Source: Rhynochetos jubatus
Lineage: Eukaryota > Chordata > Aves > Eurypygiformes > Rhynochetidae
Length of the DNA: 64,000 nucleotides
Assembly (NCBI GenBank): GCA_027574665.1
Contig: CM050657.1
Coordinates: 23,042,700 to 23,106,699 of the forward strand
Direction of reading: 5' to 3'
Shown: piece after piece, positions 12,854 to 24,905 of the stretch
Numbering within the stretch: the stretch's first letter is position 1
Layout of the letters: the number at the start of each line of letters is the position of its first letter
Made by a program: the position numbers and the translations under genes
Notes under the pieces: generated by a model
The model's input: only the letters and a program-made list of their open reading frames with translations
The model's database searches: none
What the model was told of the DNA's origin: nothing

Positions 12854-14212
12854 TATGAAAACATCACTGCAAATGACTGAGATCTACCAGAAAACAACGT
12901 ATATTCACTTAGGCAGACCCAGAATGGCAATGCGCTTGCTTCTATGCATTTTACAAGTGTGTGATGACAATTTTAACATTAATAGATGTAAATTTACATG
13001 TAACAGTTTTGGGGGTACACAGTGACAGAACTGTAAGACTCTTCTATGTCTCACAGTTAGCATGTACCACTGAGTATGCCTCTTCCAAGCTGTCTGACTG
13101 TTAGCACATGGAAAAATATCAGTGTCCAAAACTGTGTTAAGACTTCCTTATTAGCCCCACTGACCCACCTCAAATCCCAAACTTTGTACAACCTCAAACC
13201 TTCACCAAAAAAAAGCTTCATTCCCTGCTCTCCTGAATTTCTGCCAAGCTGCCCAAACACTTGGCCTTCCTGTGTGTGATGGGGAGGTTTCTTCTAGCTA
13301 TTGGCCTGAAATACACAGAAGAAAACATCATTTTGAATCCCACTCTCGCTTGGCTTTAGAGAATTTGGTTAAGTTTGTTTTGGGACACGTCACTAGGGTC
13401 TTTTTCCTTTCAGTTACCATGGCTGCCCAAGACAGACATGACGTGACAGGACATCTGCAGTGCATGCAGTTCTCCTCCCCAAGTACCAGACCAACAAAAA
13501 CAGAGGGGCAATGAAACCAGCAAACTACAAAGTAGCACACGACAATTTGTGTGCTTCTTGCTGCTGTTAAACAGTTCAGAGTCCTGCAGACACTTCTCTT
13601 TCTCTGTGTGGGGGGTCCTATGTGTCGCTAGCAGTGCTCCATGAGATGGAGCAGTATCATCTCTCTTCGGCTGTTTCCACTGCAGCTTTTTGGAAAACCC
13701 AGCTGCCTACAGGTATGGGATGGAAAAAAGCATGTCAGGGATGTGTAGAAGGAAGATGGATGGTCAAATTTCTGAGTGGGGAGGAGTGGCACTGACCTCC
13801 CAGCAAGCATTAGCTACTGTCTTATTTTTTAAGAGCTTGAAAAACCGAGGAAAGAAAAAAAAATGACACAGGAAAAAGTCTGTAGATCCAAGCTTAATTA
13901 TGGTAATGGATCACTAGTGGCTTCTGGCACTCCATTGAAACATGCCACTCTGTCAAAGACGGGTGAGATGAAGCACCAGCTTCCAGCCATAAGCCAGACC
14001 ACGTCAGGCAAGCAGTCGTGAAGCAGAGAGCCTCAGGAAATCCAAAGTAGGAGAGTCGAACAACTTCCCACCTCTAAGCACAAGCAGGCTGGATACTCTG
14101 TTAAAAAATCACCATACATGATGGATTCATCACATTGCTCTTTAAATGCATCTTTCTGCATCAAATGGCACTTGTAGTTAGGCTGTGTCATTTCACATTG
14201 TATTAGGCTTCA

Positions 14213-14251
14213 TCATGTCATATCATTTGGCAGCAAAATGATATGCCATGA
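14213..14251. repeat. 16-bp inverted repeat, 7-bp loop
   Basis: The left arm at 14,213-14,228 and the right arm at 14,236-14,251 are reverse complements at 15 of 16 positions, around the loop GGCAGCA. Pairing stops abruptly outside the arms, so it is not the core of a longer miRNA-like hairpin that I can follow. It may be a small palindromic remnant or a chance cruciform-prone site. Confidence 0.75.
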
Positions 14252-15485
14252 CATCTACATAATCTGGGGCATGTCCCACCCTATATTTACAGTATTTGGT
14301 ATATTTGATTTAAATATATGACCATCTTGTCCATCTTTTTCACACCTTCCTCTTACCGCTGCTGATGGGAGAAGCATGTGAACCACTGACAAGATAATCA
14401 GAATCCAGAAGCAGGAGGAGAGGATGAGTGACAGTCTAGTTCCAGTGCCTTATTACTAGCAGCAGCGTTTCAGTTAACCTTGCATACTTGTAATTCCCCT
14501 TTCTGTCTGTGGAGCATCCCCTGTTGTCATAATGTCAGCGAATGCCATTAAGCCTGGATAGTCACTTGCAAAGTCTTGAATAAATCAAAGGAATAATACT
14601 GAATTTTATTAAAGCTTCTCAGCTTCTTCATTTGGTCTCTTGCTTTCTGAAAGATAGCCTGAGGAATTCAATTGTTTTCTTCTTGCTAGATGAGGTCTTT
14701 TCTTTCCTGGCCTAGGTTAAAGTCTATATGGCAGCTTCTGTTGATGAGCCACAACCAATTATGACAACATAATATGTATCATCTACACCTATATATATGA
14801 TGACATGGTATCTACTTTGGTGTTTTACTCATCTAAGACAGGACAAAAGATTTCAAAACAGCCTGTTACTACATACTGTAATAGCACTCTGAAATCTCTC
14901 CTTGGCACTTAGCAGATCAATATCAGTATCTGGAAAGAAACCAGTCTGGAGCAAGACATGAGGATACAGATTTGTTATGATGCTGGCGAGCCTTCAAGTA
15001 GAAGCACTCGGCTAAGGTGGAGATGAGAAGAGGCATGAAAGAGCTCAGACAATGAAGCACCATTTCCCAATCTCCTAAAATTCAAGTGTTTCATCCTTCC
15101 AGCACACCTGTTCTTCAAAACTAATCTGCTCTTGGGTGAAGGCTTGGACAGAATTAAAATAAAAAAATATCTGTATCACTCCGAGTCACAGTCACAATCA
15201 ATCACAATGGACAACCAATAAACACAATATATGGTATCTTCAGTGGAAGACAGAGTAAAATTAATGAAGATGCCCAGACCTGGCACCCATATAAGATCAT
15301 AAAAATGTAGACAACCTCTCTCGCTAAAAAACAAGCTCTGTATAGAATGGTATATCGCTGCGCACAGGCAGTTTTGGGGCAGTTTCTGTGTTACAGCACA
15401 GCAATAATTTAGCTGCACACAGCAGCCCTGCCTGGCAGTTTATGGAGAATCTATAAGGGAGCGCAATATCCAAATAACATGTTGG

Positions 15486-15502
15486 GTGTGTGTGTGTGTG
15501 TG
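15486..15502 (+). repeat. short (GT)n microsatellite
   Basis: Uninterrupted GT dinucleotides, about 8.5 units. This is short for a polymorphic microsatellite but is the longest dinucleotide run I noticed. Confidence 0.9.
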
Positions 15503-16638
15503 GATTTAGATGGGCACAGTGCAGTAACTGGAATTGGATTTGGGTTGCTCTCACAGCCTCACAATCAATTACAAGGCCCTCTAGAACTACACATGATCAA
15601 AATCTTCATACCACCCTCCCCAACAGATTGCTCTCAGGTACGCACCTCAGGAGTGGCTGGGGATAACATACTGTCACACTCCCCACTCTCATTTTACTTG
15701 CTCAGAGCACCTCCAGGCATCCGGGGCGAGGAAGCCCACGGCAGAGCGGGAAACACCAGGTGTGTGCTGGTGTCAGTGGCCACAGCTCAGTGCCATGTTT
15801 CTCCCTGGGGGACATATGCAGGTAAGGTGACTGCCTGGGTGCTCAACCTTGATTAACTGGGATGCACATTTATGCTCTTTTTAAACACTCAGTAATAGAC
15901 TAATTCTAAAGTTCAGGTAAAGCCTTTGACTGCCGATCTCTCTAAATGACCTCTTCATGTACAGATGAACACTGTTTACATTATCCTCCCTTCTGTCCCC
16001 GGTTTAACAGGTGATGCCCAGAGGATGAAATGACCTCCATAAGATCTTCTGCCATTTAAGAATTAGAATATGGGAAATGACTCAGATTAGGGCACATGAA
16101 GTTTATCTCTGTGTCAAACACGCTGTTTGCTGGTGTCAAACATGTACAATGTCTTCAGTCCATTTCTCAAATTCATTTCAAGGAGTGTGTCAGCAAACAA
16201 ATAAGCACGGGAAGAAACAAAACACAAACAGTGCAGCTGAGAGATGTACTGAAGGAAATCACGTTGCCAGAAGAGTTGAGTGACCCCAATTTTTTCTAGA
16301 CCCATAAAATATGCGAACTCACTTTCTCAGCCTATGCCTGGCAGAGTTCTCATACCAGTATGCTTTAAAACCCACTGCTTTGGGATGGGTAGCCATCATT
16401 CAAACCCACTTCTTCTAGACTCCCCTGAGCTGGGTCTATTTCTGAACATCACCACTACTTTCTGGGACAGCTTTGTCTTTGGGGTGTCACGCCCCCAAAC
16501 AACCAACATCCCTTCCCTGGGCAAAGCAAATGTGGGAGGATGGGATGGGAGGTACTGACGGTGTCAGCTTCAGGTTACTTGGGTGTTATTCAGAGCCTAA
16601 TTCCTCAGTATGGTCAGTGGTCTGCAGGTGGTGGTGGT

Positions 16639-16657
16639 GGGAAGGGGAAGGGAAGGG
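16639..16657 (+). other. canonical G-quadruplex motif
   Basis: Four G runs of 3, 4, 3 and 3 bases are separated by AA each time, which meets the G3+N1-7 rule with very short loops. It follows directly on a GGT triplet run at about 16,627-16,640. Short two-base loops favour a stable parallel fold in general. Whether it folds or matters here is unknown, since no promoter is recognisable nearby. Confidence 0.8.
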
Positions 16658-17182
16658 TGATTCCCAGCCCTGAAGTAGGTCCCCAGCCTCAGCAGCAGCA
16701 CCAGGATGGTCTTGGTAGATTCCTCGGGGCAAGTATCTCAGCCAGAGACACACCGCCCAGTCACTGAATGGAAAACATCTGCTAACTTGGCTTTGCATTC
16801 CTTCAGTATTTCGTATTACATACTTCAAGTCTCTCATTTCTTGGGGATTTTTATCTAGTGAACATTTTATTCATTATCATTTATTGTCTGATGCTCACAG
16901 GGGAGTTTCTCACTGAAGGGTCACTAGATTAAAAACTGGAACATTTTCTGACCCAAGTGGAGCGTACCAGGTTCATTTTCATCCATGTCAAGATGTTACA
17001 GCAACTTGAATCAACAGAACAGTTTTGTGCCTACTGCTTAGTTCAGAGTTAAAGAGAAAACTGCAAGGTCAATGAGTAACAGGAAACAATTCATTAAAGT
17101 TCTGTTAATGTAATATTTCACAGCAATTTCACTTCATAATAAATTTCCCATCCCAAAGGAAGAACGAAATCTTGGAAAAATT

Positions 17183-17207
17183 AGTCTCTCACCTAATGTG
17201 AGAGACT
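17183..17207. repeat. perfect 10-bp hairpin, 5-bp loop
   Basis: AGTCTCTCAC and GTGAGAGACT flank the loop CTAAT and are exact reverse complements. It is one of two perfect 10-bp stems within 370 bp, the other being at 17.52 kb. No T-tract or other RNA-gene signal accompanies it. Confidence 0.85.
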
Positions 17208-17522
17208 GGCAAGCAGTGAGGACTTCTCAGCACTGTCCAAGGATTTTGGCAGCTTTAACACTGTTGGTGCAGTTTAGGCCTTTATTCAGAAGTCCTTACT
17301 CATCGAATTGATTTCTTAAACATGTTTTTTTCTGAAAAAAATTTTCATAAGAATTTTGATGTCTTTCCTTAAAAAATGCGGTTCTGTATGATACCACTCT
17401 CAGAACAGCTGCAGATAAGTTTCATGTCACTTACCCAGTACCTTGAAAATGAAATCTTTTTAACAAAGAAGTGTAGCACATGTGTCTTCTGACACATAGG
17501 GTGTTAGCCCTCCTTGGAGATA

Positions 17523-17551
17523 AGACGCCAGACTGGACAGATCTGGCGTCT
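17523..17551. repeat. perfect 10-bp GC-rich hairpin, 9-bp loop
   Basis: AGACGCCAGA and TCTGGCGTCT are exact reverse complements separated by CTGGACAGA. Each arm holds a CpG in a region otherwise nearly free of CpG, which is mildly unusual. No function can be assigned. Confidence 0.85.
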
Positions 17552-20500
17552 GGTCTACTAAGGTGGTTTCTAAAGTACCAGCAAACACAAAGGAATTCCT
17601 GCAAAGTCTTGTTGCCTGCAGTGGGCTCCACAATGAGTCCAAATGGTTTTGCTTTCCTTTTTAAATCAAAACTTTAGAGTCTGAATTAACTTCCCAGACT
17701 GAAATATCCAGAGATTTGTCTTTTTAGCCTAACAAGGATTATCAACTAGAACATTAAAATTTTGGCTTCTACTTTCTCCATCTCCCTACTTCCCAGAGTA
17801 GCTCAGAAAAAAAACCCCACAACCCTCCTTCTTAACCTGTGAACAATAGCAAAAATATGAACATGACAAGAAAGAGTGATAGATGACAGCTCTTGCAATA
17901 GCAGTTGAAAGCTAGGGCCCCCAGCGCAATTCTACTGAACGCACACATTACTATAGTTACAGATTAGAACAACGAACATATTTATTTATGCAGTGGCTAT
18001 GGTGCATTTTAATGTATTGGTAACTGGCATTTAACTTCTGGAATAACAGCTTAAATCCAGCCATTAAATTCATTTTAATTAAATGTTTGTGAATGCTTTT
18101 TGCTATTATATAGTACGCAGACAGCTATCGCTAATGACCCACTCCATCTAGCCTCCGCACAGCATTATTCCCTGTAGGAAGCCCCTCACTGCTCTGCCTG
18201 CCCTGTTTTGGAGAGGGTGTCAGTGTTAGTCTTTATTCGCAGGGCCTGATTTTTCTGCTGCTGCAGGAAGACATCTCATTCCTCAGACTGTCACTGTTCA
18301 TCACTCAACACCGCAGGGGATCGGCATCACGTCCTCCAGGGAGATGATGCATGGGAGGACGGAGCACAGTTTGCTGCACTCGCTGCTGTAGTCCTCAGTG
18401 ATTCTCTTCTCCTGCATCTCTTTCCTTACTGATAGGTTTGAACAGAGCTCCTGGGTGTTTATGTAACCTTAAAGGATATAACCGATTTCCAGGGGGTTTG
18501 GATTTTGTTTTCAAAAAAGCTACTGGCATGCTTAATGTTAAAGGCATACCTCTTGTCTTCTCAAACGAGCCCGAACGCACACACAGGAATCCACAGTAGT
18601 AACTGTAATCACAGTCCCCTTTCCTCCCCACCACCTTCCCCCAATAAATCTTCCTTGGAGTTAAGCACGTAAGCCAGTTAAACGAGATGGCTTTTAGAGG
18701 CTGTTGTCATCGTACCTCTCCATCGACAGGGACGTCGCAGAACTGCCACTATCACCAAGCATCATCATGTCTAGCCCACTTCTGCACACAACCACATCAT
18801 ATAATGTTCATTAAGTGTTCTCTTTCCACCTGACAGATCCCCCTCATTAATCCTACTGGGAGCTGCCCCAAAGCAACTATATTTATGGTGAAAACCTCCT
18901 TCTACTCTCCAGAATTTATATTTGGTTAATGCCCATTTGTTTCTGTCCCTTAGGCATGAAAAGTTTAGGTTTAATGGATAGGAAGAACTTCCTAAAATTT
19001 CCTTGCCTAAGCCACCTCTGGTATTACATAGCTGTGCTGCAGGTCAGATATATACTGGCAGTTAATCTTTTTTCTAATGGTATAAGATAGCTGTATCAGA
19101 GAAGAGATTAAAATAAAATGATTACCTACAGTGTGCTTGGTGTTATGTGGGTGGAAGGGTAAAGTACCACCAAGGATGCGTGGGGAGAAAGAACACTATG
19201 GGTGGTGAGCAAATCCTAGCTTCTTCGCTGGAAGGAGTGAAAGAAGGTTTTGGAAGGAGTGTCACAGCATCTGACTTGGTTAAGCTTTCCATAAACTTGA
19301 CAAATAAAACTCCATCAAAATGAATTGAGAAATATTGCTTTCACATGCTTAAAGCACTAATCTCTGGAACCGATGAACTATTAGCGGGACAGTCATTTGT
19401 CTGCAGCTGCCAGAAAAGCCAGGAAGTGGGAGAAATGGCATTCTCTGCTGCTAATGGACGGGACAGACTACTCTTGGTTAGTGGGAGAATGGGAGGAAGA
19501 TCAACTCTTTCCCTGCAGAAACATGCAATTACAGCAACAGCAATCATAACTTGCTGTAGAACGCCCAAGAAACATGCCTTCAGCTCACAGGAGGCTCAGA
19601 ATTCTGACTGCATTAAAACAAACACAAGGACGCAATGTAACTGGAAATAAGTTATCCTCCTATTTAAATAATCCTTAAATTTTACCACAGAGAGAGAACT
19701 CAGTTGAGGAAAACTCCAAACATGTAATTGACTAGCACACCGAAGAGAGTTTTCCAAAGTCATGCCTTGGCAACAGCTTTCAACGTCCCAGTCCTGCAGA
19801 CAGGAATGGGGAAACCCTGGGATCACCAGCCAGATGCACTAAGGCCCGTGGCCCCTGCTGTAAGTGCTTGTGTCTGCTCTGAGGTGTCCTCTGACAGGCT
19901 CCCAAACCCCCAGGAGACTGCCGGGAAGGTGAGTGAATTGATGAGAAACTCTTCCCATTAGAGAGCTGTGAACAACCCCTCCCCCAGTGTGTTCCTACAC
20001 ACTACTTTATTCACCGCATACCTTTACTTTCTGCCTGAGGAGCAGTCCACTGGATGATTTACACAGTGCTCTGAGTAGGATTACTGCCCAGATGCTGGTC
20101 AACGGAATCAGAAGTTCCTAAACTGATGAGCACTTCAGACACATTCAAGGAGAAAGAAAAGGATTTCAGACAAGCAGTTTAGAACTAGTTCCCGAGATGC
20201 TATTTCAAGTAGAGAGACATATCACTTGATTTTCCAGACCACTTATCCCACAGCTCCCACTGCGATGAGTAAGAATTTCTGGATGCTCAGCAATTTTGAA
20301 GAGCAGGATGCCTGATTTAGGAACAGATGAACGGTGCCAGCACGAATGTGGTGACTCAGCAGGCGGCATGCAATACTGGGGAGGTGGCAAAATGCTCACG
20401 CGCTCCCATTCAGGAGGCAGCCCCTGTTCAGCAAATGCTCCTGGATTTGGCATTTCCTATGGCTACACTCACCGAAGGCTTCTCTGAATCCAGCTGTGAT

Positions 20501-22694
20501 ACCCTGCAGAAGAAGAGGTTGCATGACTTGCCCGCTGGCCCTTGCCTACAAACCCTGCTGCCCACGTGTTACACGAGGAGCACAGGCACGCGCTGCGCAT
20601 GCTGCTGCTCACGAGTTCATGGGGTTCAAGTCCTGCATGTGGATTCAGCCCTAAGCATCACCCATACGGTATCAGGGCACTGAGTTGTGAAGACGTTGGC
20701 CTTGACCTTCCAACTTTAAAGAAGAGTATTTCACATGAGTCAATGGAAAAGAACAATTTCAGCCACTATGGATTCGGCACATTATTCCCTTCCAAACCAT
20801 GCTGATGCAGAAGTTACGTGCTAGAGGGGAAAAACCCCACCCCAAAACAAACCCAGGGATTTTAGCTGATTCAGTTCCACACCCAATGTGATGGAGAACC
20901 TGAGAGTCATCTTCTGGAAGTCCAGAAACTAATTTTTGGAAAGCTGAAAGGACTTAATGAACATGGGAGATGGACTGAAGCTTTTACCAGTCTCCACAGC
21001 ACCTGTGACCTACGGAAGAGAAATTTTTTGTTTCAGACTTTCCAGAGTAGGAAGCCTGAAGGACTGACTAATTCATTTGCAATTTCTTTCAATAACCTAA
21101 TTTAGATGTCAGACAAAGTTCTGGGTTATTACTTTTCAGAGAAATTACAATGCAATTGTTATTGCTTTCTGCTATAATTATTCTGACGGAGTTAGCAAAG
21201 GATATTTTTAATAAGCTTTGTTTATCTGAGAGATAGCACTTGAACTAACGTAATATAAATAGACTTTAGGCGTCATTCAATGCCGTAACGTTTTCTGTGG
21301 ATGCAATCACAATAACATGAGACTTTTGCTAAGGAGAAACCTGTTCCCACGCTGATTTTGCATCTGGCCATATTCACATATCAGCGGTATGAAGTGGACA
21401 ACAAAAGTGTTGCACCAATAACCAGTTTGCTGTACTTTTACTTGGAGGCTTATATCTTAGGCAGAAAACTACCAAACTTTTTTGGAATACATCAACACAT
21501 TCCCTTGTAATTCAGTGAAGATTACAAGATACGTCTGCGCAGATACTGCTGTCTGCCAAGCCATTGATTTCGTGATTTCACTGGCTTTAAAGAGATCGTG
21601 CTAGCCACTGTTTTCACATTCAATATCAGATATCAACTTTGACAAATATACTTTGTAGACATGATTGCACCTGGAAGCACAGGCTACAACATTAAAGTGT
21701 GCACTTTGTGGGAAAATCACCGTACTTTAGCATCAACAGCATTTTCCAGTCTTGCTTCCATACCTCTAAGCTTCAAAGCAAGTAGGCATCATAAAGTTCA
21801 TTTTTTTAAGGTCTCAGTTTAAAATTTCAGATTTCAGCATTGCTCTCTGCTTTTTTTTTGCAGCAGCTAACATTCTGATGACCACAGTTGCAAAGAAGCC
21901 AATGGCCGAGCATGCATGCATGTACACTGTCATCCATCCACCCATGCTAGCTGCAAACCATGCAGTGAGCTTTCTCGTGGGGTTCCAAAACTGCCTTCCA
22001 CTATTTGGATGAAACTGTACGGCTAATCTCACTCTTTAAGCTTTTCATATCTATGGATGGGGACCGTCCTCTGGAAAAAGTCCTAGTAAGGGCTATGTCA
22101 GATCTACAATATACAGCCGTATTTTCACAGACCTAAATCATGGGAGTTCCTACGAGGTAATGACCTATGTTTATAGAGCTGAAGATTATGAGCTATATAT
22201 TTTATTATATGACTGTCTGAAACCCATATTGTATTAACTTCTCTGCATTGTCATGCAGTGCTCTAAGAATCGCTAAGAAAATGTATAGCTTTCTCTCCTT
22301 CAGGGTCAAGAGTACATTCCTCTGCGACCCTTCATTTTAACACGAGGCAAGGATGTAAAATGCCAACGGCTCTTTCCACTAACCTGAGTTGAAATGGTCC
22401 AGAGTTTAATAAACAACAAAAAAATTCCACTATCAATCTAGCATCTTAAAACTGGAAACCACCTACAAAGAACAGACAAGTATGAGCCAACATTAAAACG
22501 TAGATACAGCCACACACGAAGTCTGCTAGTTGAAGAGAGTGGCTTTAATAAAGCCCTTTTTCTGGAACATATTCTTTCTGTTGGCTGAATGACTGTGGTC
22601 TTTTTTACCTTAACTATTGTGCCCAGTGAATTAAGGCAACGTAAATTATTCAGGTATGTCATGTTGTGAATCTTTAATGAAGAACCTCTTTAGG

Positions 22695-22711
22695 AAAAAA
22701 AAAAAAAAAAA
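22695..22711 (+). repeat. poly-A tract (A17)
   Basis: Seventeen uninterrupted A. I looked upstream for a processed pseudogene or other retrotransposed body ending in this tract and recognised none. Confidence 0.95.
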
Positions 22712-23221
22712 GCTGGACATGTAATTTTGTCCATCTGCAAAGGCCTTCCCTAATTCTATTAAAATACAGTACATTTTACCAAAAAGAGAAATCATAAAAT
22801 TAACATCTCATTTGATTCTGGTCTGTACATTTCTCAAATACTAAGAATAACTGGGAATAAGCATTATCTTCACTGTCCAATTTTTATCATGAAAAACCTA
22901 AAGTGCACGATACATTCACAGAATGCAAAAAGCCTAGAAACTGTGTATGAACACCAGCTAGTTTTTGAGAGTGAAGAACAAGATCCCCTCCCTTTCAAGG
23001 ATCACAGTTCTTCAATTTAAAAAGACAGGCAGGCATTGCAGCATCTAATTTCACAAACAAAAATACTATCGACTTCCATCTACTGTAAGCATCTTAGGAT
23101 AACTAGACGAGATATGTTATTATATATTTCATTTGACTGAAATGTATTTTTCAGTGAAAAGATAATTGATATTGTGCTTTTAGAGCAAACCAGCAAATAT
23201 AAATGCTTTGGAGATAAAAGG

Positions 23222-23439
23222 CAGATTCACAGAGTGTTCAGGGTTGGAAGGGAGCTCTGGAGATCATCTAGTCCAACCTCCCTGCCAGAGCAGGATCACC
23301 CAGAGCAGATCACACAGGAACAAGTCCAGGCAGCTTTGGAAAGTCTCCGGGGAAGGAGACTCTCCCCCCTCTCTGGGCAGCCTGTCCCAGGGCTCTGTCA
23401 CCCTCACAGGGAAGAAGGCTTTCCTCACGTTCAGGTTGG
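23222..23439 (-). mobile_element. CR1 LINE 3' end, 5'-truncated
   Basis: Read on the minus strand, this is about 218 bp of CR1 3' sequence running from 'ccaacctgaacgtgagg', through 'gggacaggctgcccagag' and 'tcctgctctggcagggaggttgg', to the end phrase 'ccagagctcccttcc' and an octamer-like tail (ACTCTGTG then AATCTG). It lacks all of ORF2 except its far 3' surroundings. The phrases are shared nearly word for word with the copy at 54.3 kb, including the 'acactctgtgaatctg' tail, so both belong to the same CR1 subfamily. That subfamily differs from the one at 12.2 and 55.2 kb. Confidence 0.95.
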
Positions 23440-23524
23440 TTAAAAAAAATTAATGTTTAATAGCCAAATTTTATGAAATGTTTAAAATCATTTATTATTC
23501 AGCATTGCTGGTTCAATTATTTAA

Positions 23525-24110
23525 ACTATGAAAAAAGCCCCGTTGTGTGGTCAGTCCCCCGGTAGGGTGTTTGGGAGCTGCGTACGGGGCCCGTTGCTCT
23601 TTCACACCCTGAACTCAAATTAACGGTGCACACCCAGAGGACCCATTCCCGCTAACAGAGCGGAGGTCCCTGAGCGCAAGGCAGCCTCTCTCCCACTGCC
23701 TACTCCCCAGCTGTGCCAGGCCAGTACCCCCTAACACCTTCACGCTCCTGGGTCACTGAAAGAGGCGACAGTGTCATCCTGTCCTAGACGACATTGGAGC
23801 AGTAGGGGTATGAAGGACTGCAGGAGTGCTTGCTGTGTCTGCTGGTGGGACCCAGCCTCTGTAAAGCTACAGCTTGTGCTTGCAACTCGCAAGGAATCAG
23901 CAGTACGTGCTCAACAGGCACGTGGTTTAACCGTAATAAACCTGAACATTGCAACTACCTGTGCTGGCTCACGCTGCTTCATCGCACGCACGTGGGAGAC
24001 AAGACAGAAGGGATTCACACGTGACACAAACCTCCCAAACACAACTCCAGAGTCGGCTGTGGTGTTACACCAGGACGAGGGGCTTCTGTGTGTTTTGAGG
24101 CTCACGGGTT
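23525..24110. other. GC- and CpG-elevated block, origin unknown
   Basis: CpG is clearly more frequent here than in the flanks, though far below the island at 54 kb. An AATAAA hexamer lies near 23,936. The combination of TG-rich start, internal AATAAA and a following GC-rich tail recalls a decayed solo LTR, but I could not find matching TG..CA ends with a target duplication. It begins about 85 bp after the CR1 copy. It could equally be an old CpG island or a decayed exon. No convincing open frame was found. Confidence 0.3.
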
Positions 24111-24669
24111 AAGCTCTATCAAAGCCTGGCACGGGCATATACCTTGGAAAGTCTACCTTTATCCATCAGATGGTTACTTATACTAGCAGGAAACGTAGGC
24201 TTGAATCTTACAAGAAAATACGATTTTTATTTGTTGAAATTTATGAAAGAAAAGGTTTGTCTGGAAACGTAAGTGCTCCCAACAAGGCTTCCAGAAATAG
24301 CAGCCCTCTTGTTTCAAACTGGGTAACTAAGGCAGTGATTTATAGCAACTCACTGTATTTCCTTGAAAAAGCTCCAAAGTGAATCATCTCCGGCAGCATC
24401 CGACTGAGCTGAACTTTGTTCTCGGATTCTTCAAAGTCAGCTGAAAAGTGGAGGGCAGTTTTGTGTGTTTTCTTTAAATGGGGCTCTAAGCTTCGATACA
24501 TATGTCCTTACTTTAGGTATCCACAGAAAGTGGATTGGTCCTCGAAAGGGCTTAGCAGAGCGAAATATTTTTTTAAAAAATCTAACAAACATTCCCACGC
24601 TTAAATATAGTTTTATGCTTCCAGCTGTAAAATATGATTGCCAGGACTTGAGTGTTTCTTCTCCTTGGT

Positions 24670-24905
24670 GAGTGGCCTAGTTGCCAGGCTATAAAAAGTC
24701 ATTTACTCTCTCTGTCTGGCCCAATTAATATTTAATTATGGGAGGCAAAGTGGAACAGTTTGAGTGGAAGGACTTGAGGGTCCTTACACTGCCCAGGGTA
24801 GCCCAAACTTACAAATTCATGTGGCACAGCAAAAGCAAAAACTGAATCCAGGTCTTCTGTATCCTAAGCAAATGCCCTGACTGCTAAATTGCTGGGTAGC
24901 AGGTA
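24670..24905 (-). mobile_element. ancient amniote tRNA-SINE-like repeat (MIR-like)
   Basis: The right half carries the reversed tRNA-derived head typical of MIR-like SINEs: a 'gaatccaggtcttctg' phrase (a relaxed B-box region, in consensus 'gattcgaacccaggtct'), followed by 'tgccctgactgct' where the consensus has 'gctcttaaccact'. The left half matches a phrase I recall from widespread old reptile and bird repeats ('ctctggcccaattaatatttaat', here 24,713-24,736, then 'aaagtggaacag'). Divergence is strong and the exact family name is uncertain. A further possible piece ('gggcacctaaatccctc' and 'gatctggggctgg') lies at about 25,150-25,200. Confidence 0.5.

Larger units (their letters stand above)
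12854..23221. other. unique non-coding DNA with small secondary-structure motifs
   Basis: I recognise no gene and no interspersed repeat over about 10 kb. The listed hairpins, GT repeat, G-quadruplex motif and poly-A tract are the only local structure. Around 17,940-18,130 the DNA is AT-rich and low in CpG, with several ATTAA/TTAAT cores, and could be a conserved non-coding element. That would need an alignment to other birds. Confidence 0.55.

Noticed and set aside
20625-20645. tRNA B-box-like GGTTCAAGTCC
   Set aside because: No matching A box at the right distance upstream and no acceptor-stem pairing were found, so it is not a tRNA gene.
23544-24030. Possible decayed solo LTR
   Set aside because: An internal AATAAA and a GC-rich tail fit, but I found no TG..CA ends with a matching target duplication. 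It is kept only as an unexplained block.
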